Below, piece after piece: positions 7,362 to 15,533 of a DNA stretch of 64,000 nucleotides. The stretch's first letter is position 1; each line of letters opens with the position of its first letter. The notes beneath the pieces are model-generated. The model was not told the origin of the DNA, made no database searches, and worked only from the letters and a program-made list of their open reading frames with translations. Made by a program: the position numbers and the translations under genes. This stretch comes from Streptomyces fumigatiscleroticus (GTDB lineage Bacteria; Actinomycetota; Actinomycetes; Streptomycetales; Streptomycetaceae), in the NCBI RefSeq assembly GCF_014647975.1, contig NZ_BMQF01000018.1:1-64000 (forward strand). Direction: 5' to 3'.

Positions 7362-8744
7362 TCAGGCCTTGGCCAGTTCCTTCTCGCCGCCCTGCTCGGG
7401 CAGCCCGGCCCGGTCCCCGCCGTGGGCGTCGTCCATCAGCGTCCGCTCGTCGAACGGGACCCGGCCGGCGAGCACCTCGGTGACGCGCTCCTTGTCGATC
7501 TCCTTGGTCCAGGTGCCGATCAGGACGGTGGCGACCGCGTTGCCCGCGAAGTTGGTCAGGGCGCGGGCCTCGCTCATGAAGCGGTCGATGCCGACGACCA
7601 GGCCGATGCCGTCCACCAGGGCCGGCTTGTGCGACTGGAGACCGCCGGCCAGGGTCGCCATGCCCGCGCCGGTGACACCGGCGGCGCCCTTGGAGGCGAC
7701 GAACAGGAAGAGCAGCAGCGGGATCTGCTCGCCGACCGACATCGGGGTGCCCATGGCGTCGGCGATGAACAGCGAGGCCATGGTCATGTAGATCATGGTG
7801 CCGTCGAGGTTGAAGGAGTAGCCGGTCGGGACGGTGATGCCGACCACCGGCTTGCTGACGCCCAGGTGCTCCATCTTCGCGATCAGCCGCGGCAGCGCCG
7901 ACTCGGACGAGGAGGTGGACAGGATCAGCAGGAACTCACGGCCCAGGTACTTGAAGAGCGAGAAGGCGTTGACACCGGCGACGAGCCGCAGCATCGCGCC
8001 GAGCACCACGAAGACGAACAGCACACAGGTGATGTAGAAGCCGAGCATCAGCACGGCGAGACCCTTGAGCGCGTCCACGCCGGACGCCCCGACGACGGCC
8101 GCCATGGCGCCGAAGGCACCGACCGGGGCGGCCCACATCACCATCGCCAGGACGCGGAAGACCAGCCGCTGGATGTGCTCGACACCGCGCAGCACCGGCT
8201 GCCCGGCCGGGCCCATGGCCTGGAGCGCGAAGCCGCACAGCAGGGCGACGAGCAGCGTCTGGAGGACCTCGCCCTCGGTGAAGGCGGACACGATGGTGGT
8301 CGGGATGATGCCGAGCAGGAACTCCGTGGTGCCCTTGGCCTCGGCGTCGACCTGCGCGTGTCCGGACTCCTTGACCGCGTCGGTGATCGCCAGACCCGTG
8401 CCCGGCTCCAGGATGTTGCCGACGATCAGACCGATGGCCAGCGCCACCAGCGACATCACCATGAAGTAGGCCAGGGCGATACCGCCCACGGCGCCGACCT
8501 TGGCGGCCTTGCGCACCGAACCGATGCCCAGCACGATCGTGCAGAAGATGATCGGCGAGATCATCATCTTGATCAGGTTCACGAAGCCGGTGCCGATCGG
8601 CTTCAGCTCCACCGCGAAGTCGGGCGCGGCCAGACCCACGGCGATACCGAGAGCGACCGCCACGATCACCGCGATGTAGAGATAGTGCGTGCGGTCCCGT
8701 CCGGCTTTCGGTGCGGCGGATGCCGTATCGGCTGCGCTGGTCAC
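7362..8744 (-). CDS. dctA: C4-dicarboxylate:cation symporter (DctA family)
   Basis: 460-residue integral membrane carrier of the DAACS family, importing succinate, fumarate or malate with protons or sodium. Diagnostic segments are MMISPIIFCTIVLGIG, the serine-rich reentrant loop STSSSESALPRL, the GYSFNLDGT motif and MATLAGG. About eight helices and two hairpins are expected. The GTG start is preferred over an ATG 16 codons upstream because AAGGAGG lies six bases before it. It is divergent from the CitA/DcuS-type kinase gene, the classic arrangement for induction by external dicarboxylate. Confidence 0.9.
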   Translation of the reverse strand: MTSAADTASAAPKAGRDRTHYLYIAVIVAVALGIAVGLAAPDFAVELKPIGTGFVNLIKMMISPIIFCTIVLGIGSVRKAAKVGAVGGIALAYFMVMSLVALAIGLIVGNILEPGTGLAITDAVKESGHAQVDAEAKGTTEFLLGIIPTTIVSAFTEGEVLQTLLVALLCGFALQAMGPAGQPVLRGVEHIQRLVFRVLAMVMWAAPVGAFGAMAAVVGASGVDALKGLAVLMLGFYITCVLFVFVVLGAMLRLVAGVNAFSLFKYLGREFLLILSTSSSESALPRLIAKMEHLGVSKPVVGITVPTGYSFNLDGTMIYMTMASLFIADAMGTPMSVGEQIPLLLFLFVASKGAAGVTGAGMATLAGGLQSHKPALVDGIGLVVGIDRFMSEARALTNFAGNAVATVLIGTWTKEIDKERVTEVLAGRVPFDERTLMDDAHGGDRAGLPEQGGEKELAKA

Positions 8745-8964
8745 GGCGGCCCTCCTTGACGTCGTCGTCGGTGTCACCGGCGTGCGGCTCACGTCCGGGG
8801 ATGGGTGGGCGGGAGCGGTGCTCCCTGCGGTCGCGGACGGCTGCGCCGGGTCCCGGGGACCGGTTTCCGGACATCCGCGCTGGGGTGACTATCTCCCGCC
8901 GTGTGGCGGCGGTCACGCTTGAGTTCATTTAGTTCACGACCAGGTGGGGAGGCAGACTGACCGC
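8745..8964. promoter_or_regulatory. Divergent regulatory region of dctA and the sensor kinase
   Basis: 220 bases with no gene. AT-rich relative to its surroundings near 8920-8940, where TTGAGTTCATTTAGTTCAC contains two GAGTTCA/TAGTTCA-like direct repeats spaced ten bases apart, candidate response-regulator sites. No perfect palindrome was found. Confidence 0.4.
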
Positions 8965-10656
8965 ATGCGCATCCCCCTGCCCAGACCCCGCAGTCTGGCC
9001 GGCCAGCTCTTCGCCGTGCAGGCCGTGCTGCTGGCGGTCGTCGTCGCCGGGTACGCGCTGTTCACCTACGTCAGCGACCGCGGCCAGGCCGAGGAGGCGG
9101 CCCGCCGGCAGGCCATGGCGGTGGCCCGCGCGGTCTCCGACGCCCCCTCCGTGCGGTCGGCGGCCCGCGGCGCCGATCCCAGCGCCGAGCTCCAGCCGTA
9201 CGCGGTGCGGGTGATGCGGGACACCGGTGTCGACTTCGTCACGATCATGGATCCGGGCGGCATCCGCTGGACCCACCCCGACGAGGAGCAGATCGGCCGG
9301 CGCTTCCGCGGCCATATCGCCCGCGCCCTGCGGGGCGAGTCCTTCACCGAGACCTACACCGGCACCCTCGGCCCGTCGGTCCGCGCCGTCACGCCGGTCG
9401 AGGACGGCGGCGAGGTGGTCGGCCTGGTGAGCGCCGGCATCAAGGTCGAGGTGATCAGCGAGCGGGCGCGGGAGCAGCTGACAGCCCTGGTCGGTGTCGC
9501 GGCCGGGGCGCTCGCGCTCGGCGCGGTCGGCACCTACGTGATCAACGCCCGGCTGCGCCGCCACACCCACGGCATGAACGCCACCGAGCTGAGCCGGATG
9601 CACGACTACCACCAGGCGGCGCTGCACGCCGTGCGCGAGGGGCTGCTGATGCTGGACGGGCGGTACCGGATCGCGCTGATCAACGACGGCGGGCGGGAGC
9701 TGCTCGGCGTCCCGGCCGGTCAGGACGTGATCGGCCGGCCGGTGGCCGGGCTCGGCCTGCCGGCCCCGCTGACGGGGGCGCTGCTGGCGTCGGAGCCACG
9801 GGTGGACGAGGTGCACCTGACGGCGGACCGGGTGCTGGTGGTGAACACCTCGCCGGTCTCCGGGGGCGAGCACCGGGGCACGGTGGTGACGCTGCGGGAC
9901 GTGACCGAGCTCCAGTCGCTGATGGGCGAGCTGGACTCCGAGCGGGGCTTCAGCCAGGCGCTGCGCTCGCAGGCGCACGAGGCCGCGAACCGGCTGCACA
10001 CCGTGGTGTCGCTGATCGAGCTGGGACGCGCCGAGGAGGCGGTGGAGTTCGCCACGGCGGAACTGGAGCTGGCCCAGGCGCTGACCGACCAGGTGGTGGC
10101 GGCGGTGCGCGAGCCGGTGCTGGCGGCGCTGCTGCTGGGCAAGACGGCCCAGGCCAACGAGCGGGGCGTGGAGCTGGTGGTGACACAGGACAGCCGTCTG
10201 GACGACCGGCTGCTCCCCGACGCCCTGCCGGCGCGCGATCTGGTGACCATCCTCGGCAACCTGATCGACAACGCGGTGGACGCGGCCCAGGGCGGCGTGC
10301 GGGCCCGGGTGACGGTGGCGGCGTACACCACCGGTGCCGAGGAGGCCGGCCCGGAGCTGGTGCTGCGGGTGTCGGACACGGGGACCGGCGTGGACCCGGC
10401 CCACGCCGGGCTGGTCTTCCGGCGCGGTTTCTCCACCAAGCCGGCCGGGCCCGGCGGCCGGGGGCTGGGGCTCGCCCTGGTCCGTCAGGCGGTGCACCGG
10501 CACGGCGGCACGCTGAGCGTGGCGGAGGCCGCCGGCGGCGGAGCGGAGTTCGAGGTCCGGCTGCCGCTGGCCGGCGGGGACGCCGCGGACACCCTGTGCA
10601 CCCCGGGCACCGGCGCGTCGGCCGGGCGCCCCGCCCTCTCGCGGGGTGACGCATGA
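8965..10656 (+). CDS. CitA/DcuS-type sensor histidine kinase
   Basis: 563 residues. TM1 about 13-35, a periplasmic-type PAS sensor about 36-172, TM2 about 173-193, a cytoplasmic PAS about 215-315, a SPOB-like dimerisation segment with the phospho-acceptor His in QAHEAANRLHTVVSL (His338), and an HATPase domain with NLIDNAVDA, DTGTGVD and GRGLGLALV. This is the citrate/C4-dicarboxylate sensor family. The ATG has GGGGAGG upstream; a GTG seven codons earlier lacks a ribosome site. It overlaps the response regulator gene by four bases and is divergent from dctA, which is its likely target. Confidence 0.9.
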   Translation: MRIPLPRPRSLAGQLFAVQAVLLAVVVAGYALFTYVSDRGQAEEAARRQAMAVARAVSDAPSVRSAARGADPSAELQPYAVRVMRDTGVDFVTIMDPGGIRWTHPDEEQIGRRFRGHIARALRGESFTETYTGTLGPSVRAVTPVEDGGEVVGLVSAGIKVEVISERAREQLTALVGVAAGALALGAVGTYVINARLRRHTHGMNATELSRMHDYHQAALHAVREGLLMLDGRYRIALINDGGRELLGVPAGQDVIGRPVAGLGLPAPLTGALLASEPRVDEVHLTADRVLVVNTSPVSGGEHRGTVVTLRDVTELQSLMGELDSERGFSQALRSQAHEAANRLHTVVSLIELGRAEEAVEFATAELELAQALTDQVVAAVREPVLAALLLGKTAQANERGVELVVTQDSRLDDRLLPDALPARDLVTILGNLIDNAVDAAQGGVRARVTVAAYTTGAEEAGPELVLRVSDTGTGVDPAHAGLVFRRGFSTKPAGPGGRGLGLALVRQAVHRHGGTLSVAEAAGGGAEFEVRLPLAGGDAADTLCTPGTGASAGRPALSRGDA

Positions 10657-11345
10657 CGGACGCACAGCCCATCCGGGTCCTGGTGGTGGAGGACGACCCC
10701 GTCGCCGCCGACGCGCATGTGATGTACGTCGGCCGGGTGCCGGGCTTCACGGCCGTCGGCACCGCCCACACGGGCGCTCAGGCGCGGCGTCTGCTGGACC
10801 GCGTGCCGGTGGACCTGATCCTGCTCGACCTGCACCTGCCCGACGTGCACGGGTTGCAGCTGGCGCGCTCGCTGCGGGCGGCCGGGCACCACGCCGACGT
10901 GATAGCGGTGACGTCGGCGCGGGACCTGGCGGTCGTCCGGGAGGGCGTGTCGCTGGGCGTCGTCCAGTACGTGCTGAAGCCGTTCACCTTCGCCACCCTG
11001 CGCGACCGGCTGGTGCGCTACGCCGAGTTCCGCGCGGCGGCCGGTGAGGCGAGCGGCCAGGAGGAGGTCGACCGGGCGCTGGCGGCGCTGCGGGCACCGT
11101 CCCCGGCCGCGCTGCCGAAGGGGCTGAGCGCACCGACGCTGGAGCGGGTGACGACGACGCTGCGCGACGCGGAGGAGGGCCTGACGGCCGCGGGCGTCGC
11201 CGAGGCGGTCGGTATCTCACGGATCACGGCCCGCCGTTATCTGGAGCATCTGGTGGACGCGGGCCGGGCCGGACGCAGTCCTCTGTACGGGCAGGTGGGC
11301 AGGCCCGAGCTGGTCTACCGCTGGGTGCCCGCCACCCACCGCTGA
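10653..11345 (+). CDS. CitB/DcuR-type response regulator
   Basis: 230 residues. Receiver domain with the acidic pair VEDD, phospho-acceptor Asp59 in LILLDLHLPD, VTSARD and the conserved Lys in VLKPF. The C-terminal HTH is GVAEAVGISRITARRYLEHL, with a wing ending GRPELVYRW, as in DpiA/DcuR regulators. Coupled to the kinase gene by an ATGA overlap. Predicted to activate dctA in response to extracellular dicarboxylates. The gene after it is on the same strand but has its own promoter. Confidence 0.9.
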   Translation: MTDAQPIRVLVVEDDPVAADAHVMYVGRVPGFTAVGTAHTGAQARRLLDRVPVDLILLDLHLPDVHGLQLARSLRAAGHHADVIAVTSARDLAVVREGVSLGVVQYVLKPFTFATLRDRLVRYAEFRAAAGEASGQEEVDRALAALRAPSPAALPKGLSAPTLERVTTTLRDAEEGLTAAGVAEAVGISRITARRYLEHLVDAGRAGRSPLYGQVGRPELVYRWVPATHR

Positions 11346-11382
11346 CGGCGACGGCGGGAGGAACGGATCCGCCGCACACGCA

Positions 11383-11412
11383 TTGACCTGACTAGACCAG
11401 TCCTCTTACGTT
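11383..11412 (+). promoter_or_regulatory. Promoter of the sugar ABC importer with DasR-like operator
   Basis: TTGACC and TACGTT are separated by 18 bases. The spacer region holds ACCTGACTAGACCAGT (11386-11401), matching 13 of 16 positions of the DasR responsive element consensus ACTGGTCTAGACCAGT. One half-site is perfect and the other is degraded. Binding there would block RNA polymerase. Confidence 0.6.
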
Positions 11413-11464
11413 CACCGAGCAGCCACCCGGCCACAACGACGTGCGCCCGTAGGAGGTCGTGCCC

Positions 11465-12862
11465 GTGCGCCCCACCGCCGCCCGCCCCCGCCGAACCGCC
11501 CGACTCACCGCCCTCGCCGCTCTCGCCACCGCCCTCGCCGTCGCCCCGGCCCTCACCGCCTGCGGCGGTGGCTCCGGCAGCGACCCGGACACCGTCAGGG
11601 TCTCCTTCAAACAGTCCACGGACAACTCGGTCAAGGTGATGGACGCGTATCTCGCGGACGTCAAGAAGCAGTTCGAGAAGGAGAACGCCGGCAAGAAGGT
11701 CGAGCTCGTTCCGATCAAGGCCCCGGACGCCGAGTACTACACCAAGCTCCAGCAGATGCTCCGCTCCCCCAAGACCGCCCCGGACCTGGTCTACGAGGAC
11801 ACCTTCCTCATCAACTCCGACATCACCAGCGGCTATCTGAAGCCCCTCGACCCCTACCTCGCCAAGTGGAAGGACTGGGACGCCTTCATCGACACGGCGA
11901 AGGCGGCCGCCCGGGGCCAGGACGGGAAGACGTACGGCGTCCCGGACGGCACCGACACCCGCGGACTCTGGTTCAACAAGGAGATCTTCGCGAAGGCCGG
12001 GCTGCCCGCCGACTGGCAGCCCAAGGACTGGGACGACGTCCTCGCCGCCGCCCGCGCCGTGAGGAAGAAGGTCCCCGGCGTGACGCCCCTCAACATCTAC
12101 ACCGGCAAACCCGCCGGCGAGGCCGCCACCATGCAGACCTTCGAGATGCTGCTGTACGGCACGGACGACGGCCGCAGCGATCCCCTCTACGACCGGGCGT
12201 CGAAGAAGTGGATCGCCGGGAGCCAGGGCTTCAAGGACGCGCTCGCCTTCGTCAGGACGGTGTTCGAGGAGAAGCTCGGGCCGGACGTCTCCGCCGCCCT
12301 CGACCCCAACCTCGCGACCGTCGTACGCGGCGAGATGCTGCCCGAGGGCAAGCTCGCCATCGCCCTGGACGGGTCCTGGCTCCCCCAGGACTGGCTTGAG
12401 GGCAGCGGCCACGAGTGGCCCGGGTGGTCGAAGGAGCTGGGGCTGGCCCCCATGCCCACCCAGCACGGCCAGGCCCCCGGCAAGGTGAGCATGTCCGGCG
12501 GCTGGACCTGGGCGATCCCCGCCAAGGCGGCCAATCCGGACCTGGCCTTCGACTTCATCAGGACGCTCCAGACCAAGGCGAACGCCCAGAAGTGGTACGT
12601 CGCCAACTCCGGCATCGCGGTGCGCGAGGACGTCGCCCGCGACCCCTCCTACATCGAGGCGCAGCCCGGCATCAAGTTCTTCACCGACCTGGTGGCCGCC
12701 ACGCACTACCGGCCGGCGTACCCGGCGTACCCGAAGGTCTCCACCGCGATCCAGGAGGCGATGGAGGGCGTGACGACGGGCGACATGTCGGTGGAGGAGG
12801 CGGCGCGCGGCTACGACGAGGCGCTCGCCGAGGCCACGGACGACCAGGTCGTCCGGAAGTGA
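11465..12862 (+). CDS. Sugar ABC transporter, extracellular solute-binding lipoprotein
   Basis: 465 residues. A basic N-terminus and hydrophobic helix end in the lipobox LTAC (Cys near residue 34), then a family 1 extracellular binding protein fold (YEDTFLINSDITSG, GLWFNKEIF, SGGWTWAIPAKA). It captures an oligosaccharide at the outer membrane face and delivers it to the two permeases encoded next. The GTG used has AGGAGG eight bases upstream; another GTG two codons earlier would be too close to it. No ATPase gene follows, so the shared ATPase MsiK is presumed. The DasR-like site suggests an aminosugar-linked substrate, which is inference. Confidence 0.9.
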   Translation: MRPTAARPRRTARLTALAALATALAVAPALTACGGGSGSDPDTVRVSFKQSTDNSVKVMDAYLADVKKQFEKENAGKKVELVPIKAPDAEYYTKLQQMLRSPKTAPDLVYEDTFLINSDITSGYLKPLDPYLAKWKDWDAFIDTAKAAARGQDGKTYGVPDGTDTRGLWFNKEIFAKAGLPADWQPKDWDDVLAAARAVRKKVPGVTPLNIYTGKPAGEAATMQTFEMLLYGTDDGRSDPLYDRASKKWIAGSQGFKDALAFVRTVFEEKLGPDVSAALDPNLATVVRGEMLPEGKLAIALDGSWLPQDWLEGSGHEWPGWSKELGLAPMPTQHGQAPGKVSMSGGWTWAIPAKAANPDLAFDFIRTLQTKANAQKWYVANSGIAVREDVARDPSYIEAQPGIKFFTDLVAATHYRPAYPAYPKVSTAIQEAMEGVTTGDMSVEEAARGYDEALAEATDDQVVRK

Positions 12863-12872
12863 GCGGGCGACG

Positions 12873-13829
12873 ATGACCGCCGCGACACCCGTACCGCACA
12901 CGGCTGCGGAGACCGGCGGGAAGCCGCCGGTCCCGCCCGCCCCGCACCCCGTCCGCCCCGGCACGGCCGCGCTGCGCCGCTCCCTGACGCGCGCCCTGCC
13001 CCTGACGCCCGCCGTCGCGCTGCTGCTGCTCTTCCTCGCGGGCCCGATCGCCTACTGCGTGTTCATCGCCTTCACCGACCTCCAGCTCACCGGCCAGGCC
13101 ACGTCGTCCTTCGTCGGTCTGGAGAACTTCCGCCGGGCCTTCGCGGACGAGGCCTTCCTCAACGCCGTGTGGCTGACGCTGGTGTTCACGGTGGTGTCCT
13201 CGCTGATCGGCCAGAACACCCTCGGGCTCGCGCTGGCCTCGCTGATGCGCCGGGCGTCGAAGCCGGTGCGCACCCTGACCGGCGGCGTGGTGATCACGGC
13301 GTGGGTGCTGCCGGAGGTGGTGGCGGGCTTCCTGCTCTACGCCTTCTTCCGCCGCGAGGGCACCCTCAACGCCGTGCTGGACCTGCTCCACCTGCCGCGC
13401 CAGAACTGGCTGTTCACCCTGCCGATCCTGGCGGTGTCCTTCGCCAACGTCTGGCGCGGCACGGCGTTCTCGATGCTGGTGTACTCGGCCGCCCTCGACG
13501 AGATCCCACGGGAGGTGACGGAGGCCGCGGAGGTCGACGGCGCGGGCGGCTGGCGCCGTATGTGGCACATCACGCTGCCGATGATCCGCCGCTCCATCGC
13601 CACCAACCTGATGCTCAACACCCTCCAGACCCTCTCGGTCTTCGGTCTGATCTGGGTGATGACCAGGGGCGGCCCGAGCGGGAGGAGCCAGACGCTGCCG
13701 CTGTTCATGTACGAGCAGGCCTTCCAGAACAGCATGATCGGCTACGCCACGGCGGTGGCCCTGCTGCTGTTGCTGATCGGCTCCCTGTTCTCGGTGGTCT
13801 ATCTGCGCCTGCTGCGGACGGAGGTCTGA
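12873..13829 (+). CDS. Sugar ABC transporter permease (MalF type)
   Basis: 318 residues with six predicted membrane helices starting near residue 45 (LTPAVALLLLFLAGPIAYCVFIAF). The EAA loop near its end, EVTEAAEVDGAGGWRRMWHITLP, docks on the ATPase. It has a longer N-terminus rich in Pro/Ala than usual. It starts ten bases after the binding-protein stop and ends one base before the second permease start, so it is the middle gene of a three-gene importer operon. Confidence 0.92.
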   Translation: MTAATPVPHTAAETGGKPPVPPAPHPVRPGTAALRRSLTRALPLTPAVALLLLFLAGPIAYCVFIAFTDLQLTGQATSSFVGLENFRRAFADEAFLNAVWLTLVFTVVSSLIGQNTLGLALASLMRRASKPVRTLTGGVVITAWVLPEVVAGFLLYAFFRREGTLNAVLDLLHLPRQNWLFTLPILAVSFANVWRGTAFSMLVYSAALDEIPREVTEAAEVDGAGGWRRMWHITLPMIRRSIATNLMLNTLQTLSVFGLIWVMTRGGPSGRSQTLPLFMYEQAFQNSMIGYATAVALLLLLIGSLFSVVYLRLLRTEV

Positions 13830-13830
13830 C

Positions 13831-14670
13831 ATGGCCCGCACGCCCGCCGTCCGCCGCACCTCCCGCCGGCTGGCCGCCGACGCGGGGCTGCTGGTCCTGG
13901 CCGTCGCCTTCGCGCTGCCCCTGATCTGGGTGGTCCTGTCCGCCCTCGACCCGCACGCGGACCTGAGAGTGAAGGTCCCCGACGGCATCACCCTGGACAA
14001 CTTCGACGCCATCTGGACCGACGAGATCACTTTCACGCCGCTGCTGAACAGCCTCCTGCTGTGCGGGGGCGCGACCCTGCTGACGGTGGTGTGCGCGGCG
14101 CTCGCCGCCTACCCGCTGTCCCGGTTCCGGTCCCGGCTGAACCGGCCGTTCCTGCTGACGGTCCTGTTCGCCACGAGCCTGCCGGTCACGGCGGTCATGG
14201 TGCCGGTGTACGCGCTGTTCGTGCGGGTGAACCTGATCGACACGATGCAGGGGACGATCCTGTTCTTCGCCGCCTCCCAGCTCCCCTTCGCCATCTGGCT
14301 GATGAAGAACTTCATGGACGGCGTGCCGGTGGAGCTGAAGGAGGCGGCGTGGACGGACGGCGCCTCGTCGCTCCAGTCGCTGGTGCGGATCGTGCTGCCG
14401 CTGATGGGGCCGGGTGTGGCGGTGGTGACGGTCTTCGCGTTCGTCATGATGTGGGGCAACTTCTTCGTCCCCTTCATGCTGCTGCTGACACCGGACCGGA
14501 TGCCGGCGTCGGTGAGCATCAACGAGTTCTTCGGCAACCGGGGCATGGTGGCGTACGGGCAGCTCGCGGCGTTCTCGATCGTCTACTCGACGCCGGTGGT
14601 CCTGCTCTACGTGCTGATCGCCCGGCGGCTGGGCGGCGGATTCGCGCTGGGCGGGGCGGTCAAGGGGTGA
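13831..14670 (+). CDS. Sugar ABC transporter permease (MalG type)
   Basis: 279 residues, six helices, EAA motif ELKEAAWTDGASSLQSLVRIVLP. Second half of the heterodimeric channel of the importer. A GGAGG ribosome site lies within the end of the preceding gene. Last gene of the operon; no clear hairpin follows. Confidence 0.92.
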   Translation: MARTPAVRRTSRRLAADAGLLVLAVAFALPLIWVVLSALDPHADLRVKVPDGITLDNFDAIWTDEITFTPLLNSLLLCGGATLLTVVCAALAAYPLSRFRSRLNRPFLLTVLFATSLPVTAVMVPVYALFVRVNLIDTMQGTILFFAASQLPFAIWLMKNFMDGVPVELKEAAWTDGASSLQSLVRIVLPLMGPGVAVVTVFAFVMMWGNFFVPFMLLLTPDRMPASVSINEFFGNRGMVAYGQLAAFSIVYSTPVVLLYVLIARRLGGGFALGGAVKG

Positions 14671-14700
14671 GGCCCCCGGAACGGCCGGTTCCCACGGTCT

Positions 14701-14751
14701 GTGACTATGGCCGAACAGAACGTAGTCACCACGGGTCGTCACGCCTACCGT
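14701..14751 (+). promoter_or_regulatory. Putative leaderless promoter and inverted repeat of the HTH gene
   Basis: GTGACTA (14701-14707) and TAGTCAC (14723-14729) form a 7-bp inverted repeat. A TACCGT -10 box (14746-14751) lies seven bases before the GTG start, and the right arm covers the expected -35 position, so the gene may be autorepressed. Confidence 0.4.
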
Positions 14752-14758
14752 GTGGCGC

Positions 14759-15472
14759 GTGCGCCGATCCGAGACCCGACCGCATCAGACCGTCGTCCCG
14801 ACGCCGCCCTTCGACGCCTTCGCCGCCCGCCGGCTCCGCGCCGCGCTGGAGATGGAACCCGAGCACGTCGCCCACGGCATGCGGGTCTCCTACGGGCTCC
14901 CCTATGTCAGTCCCGACCTGGTCACCGCCTGGGAGGGCGGGGCCGTCAACCCGACCGGCCGCGAACTCCGCGCGCTCGCCGGGGTGCTGTGGTGCTCGCC
15001 CGACGAACTCACCGGCAGGCCCCGGACCCTGCGCGAGCACCGTCTCGCCCAGGGCCTCGCCCCCGAGCACGTGGCCCGGGGGGCGGGTCTCGAACTCCCC
15101 GCCTATCTGCGGATGGAGGCGACGGGCAGCTGGCGCGGCAACGCCCGCCAGTCGGCGCTCCTCGCCGACGTGCTCGGCCTGTCGCTGCCCGACTTCGTCA
15201 CCGTCACCGGCCGCGAGGGCCCCCTGACGGACCTGCTGCACAAGGCCGTGACCGGCCGCTGGCAGACCTGCGTACGCCCGGTGTCGAAGCTCGTCCCCCT
15301 GGAGCGCCACAGGCTCCAGGAGGCCTTACGACAGCTGCACGAGGAGTACCGGGAACACGAGGTCACCGTGATCGGCCGGTCCGGCGGCACACAAGAGACG
15401 GCCGAGGACGGCCAAGAGTTCCTCGCCCGAATCATCGACCACTTCTGGACGCGGCTGGGCGTAACGCCTTGA
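14759..15472 (+). CDS. XRE-like helix-turn-helix DNA-binding protein
   Basis: 237 residues. Two helix-turn-helix-like segments in tandem: residues about 20-75 (ALEMEPEHVAHGMRVSYGL) and about 85-145 (REHRLAQGLAPEHVARGAGLELPAYLRME), the latter resembling a Cro/CI-type domain. The C-terminal part has no recognised domain. The GTG is chosen because it sits at the predicted transcription start; a GTG three codons upstream is possible. It is widespread in Streptomyces next to pfkA but I know of no assigned function. Convergent with pfkA. Confidence 0.7.
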   Translation: MRRSETRPHQTVVPTPPFDAFAARRLRAALEMEPEHVAHGMRVSYGLPYVSPDLVTAWEGGAVNPTGRELRALAGVLWCSPDELTGRPRTLREHRLAQGLAPEHVARGAGLELPAYLRMEATGSWRGNARQSALLADVLGLSLPDFVTVTGREGPLTDLLHKAVTGRWQTCVRPVSKLVPLERHRLQEALRQLHEEYREHEVTVIGRSGGTQETAEDGQEFLARIIDHFWTRLGVTP

Positions 15473-15522
15473 AGGGGCGCGGGGAAGTGCGCGACCGGCC
15501 ACGACGCACCCGCGGACGGGCA
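15473..15522 (+). repeat. Streptomyces dispersed intergenic repeat
   Basis: The segment beginning AAGGGGCGCGGGGAAGTGCG and continuing with CGACCGGCCACGACGCACCC matches, from memory, a short element found in many copies downstream of Streptomyces genes. It contains GCGC-N8-GCGC, which can form a small hairpin. It fills most of the 61-base gap between two convergent genes and may act as a terminator. Confidence 0.55.
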
Positions 15523-15533
15523 CGGCGGAACGC

